From positions 1-64,000 of the forward strand of contig JBEKYC010000006.1 of assembly GCA_049511415.1 (NCBI GenBank): DNA of 64,000 bases, read 5' to 3'. Source of the stretch: Bog-159 sp049511415. Lineage in GTDB: Bacteria; Acidobacteriota; Terriglobia; Bryobacterales; Bryobacteraceae. Within the stretch, counting starts at the first letter, position 1. Each line of letters begins with the position of its first letter. Made by a program: the position numbers and the translations under genes. Of the stretch, positions 19,203 to 27,315 are shown piece after piece. The notes below the pieces were generated by a model. That model searched no databases. It was not told the origin of the DNA and was given only the letters and a program-made list of their open reading frames with translations.

Positions 19203-20564
19203 ATGTCTGCGCCTGCCATCTCTCTCGATAAAGGTCTTCCCAGCAACGTCGATGCCGAGCGTTTCGTGCTCGGCTCGATCATGCTCAACGACAGCCTTTA
19301 TATACAGGCGGCGGGCGATCTGGAAGCCGACGATTTCAGCCTGGAGAAACACCGCCGCATCTTCAAGCGCATGGGCGAGTTGCACGAGCGCGGCGAGCGC
19401 ATCGACCGCATCACCGTGGCCAATGAGCTGATGCGTTTCAGCGAGTTGGAATCGTGCGACGGCTTAAGCTACCTGGTTTCGCTGGACGACGGCTTGCCCC
19501 AGATTCTGAACATCGACGCTTATATCCGCATCGTTAAGGACAAAGCCGTGCTGCGGCGCATCATCTTCGCCTCGCAGCACATGATGAACCGGTGCCTCAT
19601 GGGCGAAGAGGATCCGGACGACATCCTGGCGGGCGCCGAAGAGACACTGCTGAAGATGGGCGAGTCGCGGGTGAAAAGCGGCTTGGTCAGTCCGCGGCAG
19701 GTAATCGACGACTACCAGGGCGGGCTGAACGCTTTTCTCGACCCCAGCAAGCGCGTCAAAGGCATCAGCACGGGCTTCACCAAGTTCGACGAAAAAACCA
19801 GCGGCCTGCATGCCGGCGACCTGTTCATCCTGGCCGCGCGGCCATCCATGGGCAAAACCGCCCTGGCGCTGAACATCGCGCAGCACGTGGCCACCAAGGT
19901 GAAGCGGACCGTGGCCGTCTTTTCGCTCGAAATGTCCAAGGAGTCGCTGCTCACCCGTATGCTGTGCGCCACCGCGCGCGTGGACAGCCAGAAATTCCGC
20001 GCCGGATACTTGAGCGCCGACGAGCGCAAGAGGTTGCAGGCGGCGGCGTCGAGCCTGGTGGAAGCGCCGTTGTTCATCGACGACACGGCCGGTGTCCACC
20101 TGATGGATATGCATGCCAAGCTGCGCCGCGTAAAGGCCGAACACGGCCTGGGGCTGGTGGTGGTCGACTATCTGCAGTTGATGAGCGGACGCGGGCGCTT
20201 CGAGAACCGCAACCAGGAAATCAGCACCATTTCCCGCGGCATGAAGCTTCTGGCCAAGGAATTGAACGTGCCGCTTCTGGTGCTCTCGCAGCTCAGCCGC
20301 GCGCCGGAGACCCGCCAGGGCGACCATCGGCCGCAGTTGAGCGACCTGCGCGAATCGGGATCCATTGAACAGGACGCCGATCTGGTGGGTTTCATCTTTC
20401 GGGAGGAAGTCTACCGGCCTCAGGACGCCAGTCTGCAGGGGCAGGCGGAATTGCTGCTCGCCAAGCAGCGCAATGGTCCGGTGGGCAAGATCGATCTGGT
20501 GTTCCTGAAGGAATTCACCAAGTTCGAGAATCGGGCGGCCGACCTGGGCGAGTCGGAAGAGTAA
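19203..20564 (+). CDS. dnaB: Replicative DNA helicase DnaB
   Basis: 453 residues, normal for DnaB. It is the hexameric 5'-3' helicase that unwinds DNA at the replication fork and recruits primase. The N-terminal helical domain (PSNVDAERFVLGSIMLND, IDAYIRIVKDKAVLR) is followed by the RecA-like motor. That contains the sequence GISTGFTKFDEKTSGLHAGDL, Walker A ARPSMGKTALALNIA, the SLEMSKESLLTRML block, Walker B LVVVDYLQLMSG and the DLRESGSIEQDADLV arginine-finger region. The ATG start gives the expected N-terminus; no strong Shine-Dalgarno is visible. Confidence 0.97.
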   Translation: MSAPAISLDKGLPSNVDAERFVLGSIMLNDSLYIQAAGDLEADDFSLEKHRRIFKRMGELHERGERIDRITVANELMRFSELESCDGLSYLVSLDDGLPQILNIDAYIRIVKDKAVLRRIIFASQHMMNRCLMGEEDPDDILAGAEETLLKMGESRVKSGLVSPRQVIDDYQGGLNAFLDPSKRVKGISTGFTKFDEKTSGLHAGDLFILAARPSMGKTALALNIAQHVATKVKRTVAVFSLEMSKESLLTRMLCATARVDSQKFRAGYLSADERKRLQAAASSLVEAPLFIDDTAGVHLMDMHAKLRRVKAEHGLGLVVVDYLQLMSGRGRFENRNQEISTISRGMKLLAKELNVPLLVLSQLSRAPETRQGDHRPQLSDLRESGSIEQDADLVGFIFREEVYRPQDASLQGQAELLLAKQRNGPVGKIDLVFLKEFTKFENRAADLGESEE

Positions 20565-20593
20565 GTAGCGCAGGGAGCGTGGACTGACAGAAC

Positions 20594-20758
20594 GTGCGAA
20601 CTTCTCACCTTTTGTTTGGCGTGGCCATAGTTCTTTGGGCCTTCACCTTGATATTGCTTTCCAGAAGGGGAAAGCTGCAAGGGCGGCAGCGGATACTGGC
20701 ATTCGCTGCGCTTGGGTGTTTTGCGCTGGCGTGGTTGGCAAACACATTCGGTTGGTGA
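20594..20758 (+). CDS. Possible 54-residue two-helix membrane protein
   Basis: A GTG-started frame 29 bases after dnaB encodes 54 residues with two hydrophobic helices (LLFGVAIVLWAFTLILL and ILAFAALGCFALAWLANTF) joined by a basic loop (RRGKLQGRQR). The positive-inside pattern suggests a hairpin with the loop in the cytoplasm. A GGGAG lies about 15 bases upstream of the GTG, rather far. No homologue comes to mind, and the hydrophobic pattern could be chance, so this is tentative. Confidence 0.4.
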   Translation: MRTSHLLFGVAIVLWAFTLILLSRRGKLQGRQRILAFAALGCFALAWLANTFGW

Positions 20759-20815
20759 CGGTAACGAATCGTTTGCCGCTCGCAGCCGGGCCAGCGCGGC
20801 CGAAACAGCGAGTTT

Positions 20816-22084
20816 CTATTCCTGCATACGCGTAAAGTATAGCTCCGCGGCGCGATCCAGCTCGCTTCGGGTTACTTGCGGCGGGCGTCCTTCGTACTCG
20901 CTGCGCCACCGCAAGATGTCACACAGGTCCGCCGGATGGCAGGCCTTCAAAGCATCGCCCCGCCGTAGACAAAGCTCCACCAGGTAAGCGGTCGTGCCGG
21001 GATCGCAGTCTAGTTGCCGCTCGCTAAGGGCACGCGACAGAATTCGGCGGAAACACTCTTCGCTCACCGGCTCAATATAAATCTTGTTGTGGATGCGGCG
21101 CAGAAATGCCTCATCCGCCAGCTCCGATGGATCCAGATTGGTGGCGAACACCACCATCACCTCGAACGGGATGCACAGCTTCTGCCCGTGCTGCAAGCTC
21201 AGGTAGTCGACGCGCCTGTCCAGCGGGACGATCCAGCGGTTCAGCAGATCGCGCGGCGAGATCACCTGGCGTCCGAAGTCGTCGATAATCAGAATGCCGT
21301 TGTTGGCCTTCATCTGCAGCGGCGCGGAATAGATGCCGGAGGACGCGTCCGAGCGCAGTTCCAACATTTCGGAAACCAGCTCGCCACCCACCGATATCGA
21401 CGGCCGATGGCACAGCACCCAGCGCGCATCCAGATTGTCCGGTTGCTCGGCGAAAGGGCGGTGCAGGACCGGATCGAAAAGCGTGATGATATAGCCGCCA
21501 AGTTCCACGGCATAGGGGATCAGCACGGCATCCTGGTAGACGCGCAACAGGCGCTCCGCCAAGCTGGTCTTCCCGTTGCCGGTGGGTCCATAGAGGAACA
21601 GCGCCTTCTGCGAAATCAGCGCCGGACCCAATTGATCCAGCAGCGAATCCGGCAGCACCAAGTCATCGAGCGCCTGCCGCAGACTCTCGCGGCTGACGCG
21701 CACGTGCGCCGCCTGTGCCCGCACGGCGCGGTCGTAAGCTGCCAATGATACCGGCGCGGGACCCGCATAGGCACAGATCGAAGCCCGTTCCGCCGCCAGA
21801 GCCTTGCCCGATGCGGTCAGGCCGAAGCGGTAGTCGTTGCCCTGCATGCCTTTTACATCCAGATACGCCTGCTGGCGCAACTGCCGGAAGACTGGCTCCA
21901 GCACCATGTTGGGCAGTTTCAAGCGATCCCGTAGCGCAGTAAGGCCCGACTGGCCCTGTTCCCGCACCGTGCGGACAAACAAGTCCTGCACCAGCGTGGC
22001 TGATATATCGAAATCTGCCAGCGATTCCGCCTGCTCGGGCCAGAATGTGGACGATTCGGACGTGGGAGTCTCAGTGGCGGTCAT
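20816..22084 (-). CDS. AAA-family ATPase coupled to a PilZ protein
   Basis: 422 residues from the ATG at 22084; the frame extends 80 codons upstream but there it only shadows the PilZ gene. The N-terminal ~160 residues look like winged-helix and small helical segments (LVQDLFVRTVREQG, LRQQAYLDVKGMQGNDYRFGLTASG). The AAA core follows, with Walker A LYGPTGNGKTSLAERLL, Walker B GILIIDDFGRQ, a sensor-like VVFATNLDP and a lid domain. The Walker B aspartates sit in a DDFGRQVISPRDLLNRWI segment that I recall from a family of acidobacterial and deltaproteobacterial ATPases linked to motility or secretion clusters. The start overlaps the PilZ stop by four bases (ATGA), hinting at c-di-GMP control. The exact task is not recognised. 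Confidence 0.88.
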   Translation of the reverse strand: MTATETPTSESSTFWPEQAESLADFDISATLVQDLFVRTVREQGQSGLTALRDRLKLPNMVLEPVFRQLRQQAYLDVKGMQGNDYRFGLTASGKALAAERASICAYAGPAPVSLAAYDRAVRAQAAHVRVSRESLRQALDDLVLPDSLLDQLGPALISQKALFLYGPTGNGKTSLAERLLRVYQDAVLIPYAVELGGYIITLFDPVLHRPFAEQPDNLDARWVLCHRPSISVGGELVSEMLELRSDASSGIYSAPLQMKANNGILIIDDFGRQVISPRDLLNRWIVPLDRRVDYLSLQHGQKLCIPFEVMVVFATNLDPSELADEAFLRRIHNKIYIEPVSEECFRRILSRALSERQLDCDPGTTAYLVELCLRRGDALKACHPADLCDILRWRSEYEGRPPQVTRSELDRAAELYFTRMQE

Positions 22085-22413
22085 GGCTGCGCCTGGGGAG
22101 GGGGTTGAACTTCCTGGAAACAACGCTTGCGGCCCAATTGCGCCAGGGTCAGCGCGGAAGTGAATTCCACGCCGATGCTGTATTTCAGGGCATCGCGGAC
22201 GCAGTGCCGGACCGACGCCGTGCCCAGGCTTCCGTGCCGCGCGGAGTGCAGCGTAATACTTGTGCGCGTCGGAATCGGGGTGTCGGTCTCCAGGCAGGCG
22301 CCTTCGGCCGAGAGATCCACGCACCTCGCCTGCACTTTCTTGATGAGGCCCCGGGAGTCTTTCCAGGAGACCTGTAGCACGCCGTCATACGGGTAGCGCG
22401 CATGCCGGCGCAT
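22081..22413 (-). CDS. PilZ domain protein (c-di-GMP receptor type)
   Basis: 110 residues from the ATG at 22413; a GTG 25 codons further upstream is possible, but MRRHARYPYDG is a normal PilZ beginning. PilZ domains bind cyclic di-GMP through an RxxxR motif (RRHARYP here) and a D/NxSxxG motif (DLSAEGACLET here); both are present. The remaining strands (TSITLHSARHG, LKYSIGVEFTSAL) fit the barrel. It is the first gene of a coupled pair with the AAA ATPase, so it likely passes a second-messenger signal to that ATPase. Confidence 0.9.
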   Translation of the reverse strand: MRRHARYPYDGVLQVSWKDSRGLIKKVQARCVDLSAEGACLETDTPIPTRTSITLHSARHGSLGTASVRHCVRDALKYSIGVEFTSALTLAQLGRKRCFQEVQPPPQAQP

Positions 22414-22518
22414 GAAGGACTTCGATGGCACAACAGTTCGTGGCCGCAATGGCAACCGAATCTCAAGAAAAAAAGAGGAGCGGCACACTTCCAGTCCGCC
22501 CCTCTTGTCCAGAATCCG

Positions 22519-23631
22519 TCACTCGGCTCGCAGAGTGACGGTGCGCTCCAGCAAAGCGTTCAGACCGCCGACCACGGTGATCTTCTCCACCTTGCCGGCG
22601 ATCTTTTCCAACGCCTCCAGTTCCTTCAGCCGCACCAACAGAGGGTTGTCCTCCATCAGTTTGGCCGTGTTGAGCAGCGACCGCGTAGCGGCCGTCTCCT
22701 CGCGGCGCCGGATCAGGTTGGCCTGCGCCTGCTTCTCGGCAGTCACCACCTGGTTCAGGATCTCGCGAATGTCGCCGGGCAGGATGATGTCCTTGAGCGC
22801 GATCTCCCGCACCCGCACACCATACAGTTCCATCTCCCGGCGGACCTCGGCGGAAACCGCTTCGTCGATGTCCGTCTTCTCCGCGAGCACCTGTTCCAGG
22901 GTGCGCTTACCGAGCGACTGGCGCACGGCGATCTGCAGCGCGCGGTGGAGGTACTCGTTCACGTCCTTCAGACCCGCACGGGCCGTAGTGACGTTGGCGA
23001 TTTCGAACACCGCCGAGATGTTCACCCGGACGCTGACCTTGTCCTGGGTCAGGATCTCCTGTCCCGTCACTTCTACCGACTGGCGGCGCGTTTCAAGCGT
23101 CTCGATGCGGGGCATGCTCAACACGCTCCAGAACCCGTAAGTTCCAGGCTCCAGCTCGCGGACCAGGCGTCCTTCAAGATACAAGAGTCCGCGCTTGCCT
23201 TCTTCGATCATGGCGAAGAGAGCGCCGGCCTGGCCGCCCAAACGCAATAGGGCGGGCAATAGCCGGGCGGGCACTTCGGGTTCCGCGCGCGCGTCCAGCA
23301 ACTCGAACGTCACGTTCACGGCGCCCTTCCAGAACAGCACACGCGTGGAAGGCGCGATTACCCGTGCCAAGCGGCCATCCTGATACACGACGGCCACCTG
23401 CGTGGCAGCAGTCTCTACCATGGTGAAGTAGCGCGCGGCGATTTCCGGGCGCCGGTTCGCGATGTAATCGGCCCATTCATCCGCGAAAAGCAGTTCACGG
23501 ATATTGTAGGTCTTCAGCTCGACGCCCCGGCCGAAGATCCAGCGCGCGCCGGGCTCCAGCACGCCTGCGAAGCGCCGCTTGCGGATGACTAAGATACGTT
23601 CGTTGTCGCCAACGAAAACATGACGAAGCAT
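22519..23631 (-). CDS. Slipin / SPFH (band 7) family protein
   Basis: 370 residues. SPFH proteins form oligomeric cages or scaffolds in the membrane. An N-terminal extension of ~160 residues (DNERILVIRKRRFAGVLEPGARWIFG, repeated in spirit at about 147-165 as GKRGLLYLEGRLVRELEPGTYGFW) leads to the band 7 domain (VEVTGQEILTQDKVSVRVNISAVFEI, VRQSLGKRTLEQVLAEKTDID, YGVRVREIALKDIILPGDI). The helical tail contains AEKQAQANLIRRREETAATRSLLNTAKLMEDNPLL. This N-terminal duplication is typical of long slipins. The ATG follows a perfect Shine-Dalgarno at eight bases. No NfeD partner is adjacent. Confidence 0.92.
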   Translation of the reverse strand: MLRHVFVGDNERILVIRKRRFAGVLEPGARWIFGRGVELKTYNIRELLFADEWADYIANRRPEIAARYFTMVETAATQVAVVYQDGRLARVIAPSTRVLFWKGAVNVTFELLDARAEPEVPARLLPALLRLGGQAGALFAMIEEGKRGLLYLEGRLVRELEPGTYGFWSVLSMPRIETLETRRQSVEVTGQEILTQDKVSVRVNISAVFEIANVTTARAGLKDVNEYLHRALQIAVRQSLGKRTLEQVLAEKTDIDEAVSAEVRREMELYGVRVREIALKDIILPGDIREILNQVVTAEKQAQANLIRRREETAATRSLLNTAKLMEDNPLLVRLKELEALEKIAGKVEKITVVGGLNALLERTVTLRAE

Positions 23632-23639
23632 GATTTATT

Positions 23640-23649
23640 TCACCTCCTT
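23640..23649 (-). promoter_or_regulatory. Very strong Shine-Dalgarno of the slipin gene
   Basis: Read on the minus strand the bases are AAGGAGGTGA, fully complementary to the 16S rRNA 3' end, eight bases before the ATG at 23631. It fixes the start of the slipin gene and predicts high translation. Confidence 0.85.
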
Positions 23650-23890
23650 GTTATAGATAGTTGAGGGTTGAGAAACCCAGGCCTGACTCCACGGCTGCGC
23701 TAACGGGCCTAACCTAGAGCGGATCTAGCCGCGTCTAAATACATCACGCAAAGCGTGAATTCGCAGTTTCAGGAGAAGCGCAGAGCAGTGGAGCCGCTGC
23801 CGTTTCAGGCCAGGCAGACCGAGGTCTGCCAAGCCGTGACGACCGGAGCCGGGCCTGAGTCACTCAGGTTTGGCTGTTTGTCACACAGCG

Positions 23891-23963
23891 GTTGGATAAC
23901 GGGAGTCGAACCCGCGGCCCACAGATTATCAATCTGTTGCTCTGCCAGTTGAGCTATATCCGA
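23891..23963 (-). tRNA. tRNA-Ile(GAT)-like gene, slightly atypical acceptor stem
   Basis: On the minus strand a cloverleaf can be drawn. The D-arm is GCTC-AACTGGCA-GAGC, the anticodon arm ACAGA-TTGATAA-TCTGT with anticodon GAT, the variable loop five bases, and the T-arm GCGGG-TTCGACT-CCCGT. The acceptor stem pairs TCGGATA with TATCCAA, with one C-A mismatch at the second pair. The discriminator base reads as C and no CCA is encoded. Bacterial tRNA-Ile(GAT) usually sits in rRNA operons with an A discriminator, so this could be a divergent copy, a different isoacceptor role or a decaying gene. It is the only tRNA-like sequence I found in the 505-base gap between the slipin and the membrane protein. 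Confidence 0.6.
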
Positions 23964-24136
23964 GTGGATGCCAAAGGCCCCGATCATCGCAGGCATACGG
24001 TTCCTCAGAGAGGCCGCACCAGCGAGGCTTTGGGAACCTCGGCTATAAGCGATCATCGGTCATTTACCTCCAGCTTCATCAGAATACCCCACGCTTAATT
24101 GGTGGTCAAGAAATATTTTGAAAAAGTTTGTTAATG

Positions 24137-26287
24137 TTACTTACACCAATGCGGTTCACCTATGCCGACCCATTGTCCCCACTGACTGCCCTTATCTTCA
24201 GCGACGATCTGCAGTCTGGGTGAACCCTGGAATTCCACGGCCCAGAATTGCCAGGCGCCGGGACTGTCACGGAGCGGTATGGAATCGAGGGTCTTGCCCG
24301 TGCCGGCATCGATAATGCGAACTGACTGCCCGTCAACCGATGGCCCATGCGCCACGGGAAACGCGATGCATGCGTGGCCGGCTGTCTCGAACGGCGCGGT
24401 TACCTGGCTACCCTGATTCGCGTCGCTACCGCTGTAGCTTCCGTACAGAGCCTCGCCGGATAGCGTACCGACGGAGGGATGGAAACCGTTGCGGGTCCAC
24501 GCCGGATCCGCCTTCCATGCAATGGGGATCACTGCTCCGGCCAACCGTGCGTCAATGCGTATGGAGTGTGGGACCTCGCGCGGTGGGCCTAGCGGGCAGA
24601 CAGCTTGGCCCTTGTTGACAAGCGCGAAAGCCTGGATTGACCCCGACGGGCCTTCCGTTGCGAAACCGGTCCATTCCCATATACCCCTGTTATCGGAGTT
24701 CTCGCGCGGATAACCGCCGGGCCTGGTTTCACCGAATCCTATGATGGTTCCTGATCGATCGGCAAACACGATGTCTTTCGGCGGGCGGTCGGTTTCCCGA
24801 TCCACCGCCCAGCCACTCGCATGGTAGCCGCCCGTAACCATAGTTACAGTATCTACACTGCCGGAACAAAAGGTGGGCTTCCCGGTGATAAAGAACCGGG
24901 ATAGGGGTTGGCGGAGCCAGTCCTGACGGCCATCCGCGAAGATTGAAAGGCGTCGCTGTCGTATGCCGCCGACGTGTTCGTGCACGAAGGGCGGATCCGG
25001 AAAAATCACGCGCACCGTATCTGCGTCTTCGATACCGTTCTCCAGGGCCAGACCCGAATCGTGCGCGCGCGCCTGCTGTGCCGCGAAGATTCTCTCGTAT
25101 GGGCCCTGGATGCGCATCACCACAATCACCAGAATCGCGGTCACGGCGGCGGCGACTATGTGCAAGGCCGGTTTCCGCCCTCGCGCGAGGCAGGTTGCCA
25201 GCCACGCAGCGACGACAATCAGATTGGCCCAGTAAGTCAGCGGCACACTGACATACCGCGCCGCCTTGGCGCCATTGAACGCGGCGTCCGCAGGCTCCAT
25301 GCGGCCGTAGGCGGTCAGCGCCGCGGTCGCCGCAATGAACAGGCATACGCCTACTGTAACTACGAACGCGGGTTCATTCTCGCGGCGCTGTCGTATCGCC
25401 ACGAGTACTGCGGCCGCCAACAACAAGAAACTGAGAAGTCCGGCCACCCCACCCAGCGTCGTGCTTACACAGCTGATCGGAGTGCCGGCAAAGATTCCTG
25501 TGAACCAGATCGCGTAGAGCGGATGAGCCGCGAGAATAGCGAGGCGGCCATGGGTCATGAAGTGATAACCGATGAAGTATGTGCCGATGCTCAATGCGCC
25601 CGCCGCGGACAAACCGACGACTCGCCGTTTGGGAACACGCAGGATTGCCGCCATCATCACTAATACGGGCCAGAGCAGCATACCGTTTCCGGACGAATAA
25701 GTGGCCGCCACGGCGGCGATTCCCGATAAGACCAGGCTACGCAGCCGTGCTGTGCGCGCAGATCTCCACAACAGCAGAAGAGCTACGGCGGCCGCGGTTT
25801 GACTGAGATACCACTGCAGGAGAAAGGCGCCCAGGATGCCTTGCACCTGCAAGGCTGAGACCATGAACAAGGTACTGCAGACACACAACGTGAGCCGGAA
25901 GCCCGTGGCGACACGTTTCATCCGGCCGATCAGCCAGCACAGTAAGCCGATCTGTACGAATTGACAGAGAACGTTCGCCGCCGCCGGAAGGATCAGCCGG
26001 CCATTAAGAAATTTATAATCCAGCGCATAAATCATCTCCGGGAAGATGATGCGATGCTCATTGTGCTGCACCCAGAAGTGCGGCAGATCGAAGCGCAGCA
26101 ACTGGTCCACGTACTGGACCGAGCGCCAGGTGTCCCAGATGGGAACCGGAGTATAGTCGAACCCGATGGCGCGGCCCGTATAGAAGATGGTGTACAGCAG
26201 GCAGGGCAGCAGGAGCAAAAGATACAAGTAAGGCCAGGGGCGATGCCACGCGCTGGCTTGCGGAACTCTCGGCGGCTTGGCGGTCTT
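24137..26287 (-). CDS. Large polytopic membrane protein with C-terminal extracytoplasmic beta domain
   Basis: About 716 residues if the TTG at 26287 is used (AAGGGG lies eleven bases before it); a GTG at 26344 would overlap the divergent VOC gene. The N-terminal ~430 residues hold roughly ten to twelve hydrophobic helices, with an early loop GFDYTPVPIWDTWRSVQYVDQLL and HNEHRIIFPEMIYALDY. That acidic/aromatic first loop is reminiscent of membrane glycosyltransferases of the GT-C fold. The last ~300 residues are soluble and beta-rich (YHASGWAVDRETDRPPKDIVFADRSG, a pattern seen in membrane-anchored sugar-modifying proteins). No confident family name. Likely envelope polysaccharide or glycan related, by inference only. 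Confidence 0.8.
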   Translation of the reverse strand, partial: KTAKPPRVPQASAWHRPWPYLYLLLLLPCLLYTIFYTGRAIGFDYTPVPIWDTWRSVQYVDQLLRFDLPHFWVQHNEHRIIFPEMIYALDYKFLNGRLILPAAANVLCQFVQIGLLCWLIGRMKRVATGFRLTLCVCSTLFMVSALQVQGILGAFLLQWYLSQTAAAVALLLLWRSARTARLRSLVLSGIAAVAATYSSGNGMLLWPVLVMMAAILRVPKRRVVGLSAAGALSIGTYFIGYHFMTHGRLAILAAHPLYAIWFTGIFAGTPISCVSTTLGGVAGLLSFLLLAAAVLVAIRQRRENEPAFVVTVGVCLFIAATAALTAYGRMEPADAAFNGAKAARYVSVPLTYWANLIVVAAWLATCLARGRKPALHIVAAAVTAILVIVVMRIQGPYERIFAAQQARAHDSGLALENGIEDADTVRVIFPDPPFVHEHVGGIRQRRLSIFADGRQDWLRQPLSRFFITGKPTFCSGSVDTVTMVTGGYHASGWAVDRETDRPPKDIVFADRSGTIIGFGETRPGGYPRENSDNRGIWEWTGFATEGPSGSIQAFALVNKGQAVCPLGPPREVPHSIRIDARLAGAVIPIAWKADPAWTRNGFHPSVGTLSGEALYGSYSGSDANQGSQVTAPFETAGHACIAFPVAHGPSVDGQSVRIIDAGTGKTLDSIPLRDSPGAWQFWAVEFQGSPRLQIVAEDKGSQWGQWVGIGEPHWCK

Positions 26288-26333
26288 CAAATTCTTACAA
26301 TACCCCTTGTAGCGCGTCTGCGAGAATGGGGCT

Positions 26334-26822
26334 ATGGCAAACACACCAAAACCAATACCAGAGGGCAGGGAAGGGGCGACTCCTTACCTGAGCATCAAAG
26401 GCGCTGCAGAGGCCATCGAGTTTTACAAGAAGGCATTTGGCGCAACCGAAACCATGCGCATGACGGGACCGGACGGCCGCATCGGGCATGCGGAGGTCAA
26501 GATCGGCAAAGCCAACATCATGCTGGCGGACGAGCACCCCGAAATAAACTTCCTCAGTCCCACCACGTTGGGCGGCTCGCCTGTCACGATCCACATATAC
26601 GTCGAGGACGTGGACGCGCTAGCCAAAAACGCCGAGGCCGCTGGTATCAAAGTGCGGCGTGCGGTGGCCGACCAGTTCTACGGCGATCGAGCCGGCAGCT
26701 TCGAAGATCCTTTCGGGCACGTGTGGTACATCGCCACGCACAAGGAGGATGTGACGCCGGAGGAAATGCAGAAGCGCGCCGCGGAGTGGAGCGCGAAGGC
26801 CGGATCGCACGCGGGCGGATAA
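26334..26822 (+). CDS. VOC (glyoxalase/PhnB-like) family protein
   Basis: 162 residues with the paired beta-alpha-beta-beta-beta modules of vicinal oxygen chelate proteins. ATPYLSIKGAAEAIEFYKKAFGATE with HAEVKIGKANIMLADE forms the first half; TIHIYVEDVDALAKNAEAAG and DRAGSFEDPFGHVWYIATHKEDV form the second. This is the PhnB-like subgroup, often annotated as glyoxalase/bleomycin resistance protein without a proven substrate. His and Glu residues at the usual metal positions (GHAEV, GHVWYI) are present. It is divergent from the large membrane protein gene. Confidence 0.92.
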   Translation: MANTPKPIPEGREGATPYLSIKGAAEAIEFYKKAFGATETMRMTGPDGRIGHAEVKIGKANIMLADEHPEINFLSPTTLGGSPVTIHIYVEDVDALAKNAEAAGIKVRRAVADQFYGDRAGSFEDPFGHVWYIATHKEDVTPEEMQKRAAEWSAKAGSHAGG

Positions 26823-26930
26823 GGGCGCGCAAAACATCCGGTCATCGCCGAAGGATGGGGTCCGAGCATATAGTTCACGAAAACTAGGTACCCCGGCGCA
26901 AGAGTGATGGAAGCGGCCGCGCCGCCCAAG

Positions 26931-27242
26931 TTAAACCCGAAATCCCCGCGAAAGCGTGCTGGCGCGTGACGGCTGAAGTGGCCCCCTCGAGTCCACCACG
27001 ATCAAATAGCGGATTCCTCTGATGAGCTGCCACATGCAGTAGACGTACCATAGCGTCAGCATGGGGCCAAGCAACATCATTAGAAACGGAATCGCAGAGG
27101 TTGCCAGGGCCAGGGCGGCGTACCCTGCCAGCGTGACGGCGCAACCTTTCCAGAATTTGGAACCCACCAATGGATGACGTAGTGCGCGCGCTTTCCGCGT
27201 AATGCAACAAGATTGTCGCACAACAAACCCGTTGCGTGACAT
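26931..27242 (-). CDS. Small membrane protein, copy A of a duplicated family
   Basis: 103 residues from the ATG at 27242. The N-terminal part RHPLVGSKFWKGCAVTLAGYAALALA is followed by hydrophobic segments (IPFLMMLLGPMLTLWYVYCMWQLI) suggesting two or three membrane helices. The block LVGxxFWKxCAVxLxGYAxL recurs at about 28.9 kb on the same strand. The two DNA copies differ largely at synonymous third positions (for example GTG/GTT, GGT/GGC, AAA/AAG, GTC/GTT), which argues that the frame is coding. No clear Shine-Dalgarno and no known family name. Confidence 0.5.
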   Translation of the reverse strand: MSRNGFVVRQSCCITRKARALRHPLVGSKFWKGCAVTLAGYAALALATSAIPFLMMLLGPMLTLWYVYCMWQLIRGIRYLIVVDSRGPLQPSRASTLSRGFRV

Positions 27243-27315
27243 AACGAGTTTATGCCGTGCAACTTCGTCGGACCACGCTCCGCCGTGGTCCCCCGCCAGC
27301 CTGCCCCAATGCCGC

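Noticed and set aside
23805..24056. An 83-codon minus-strand frame with a strong ribosome-binding sequence
   Set aside because: It runs through the whole tRNA-like sequence and its translation there is simply the tRNA read as protein; I kept the tRNA and only mention the frame as an oddity.
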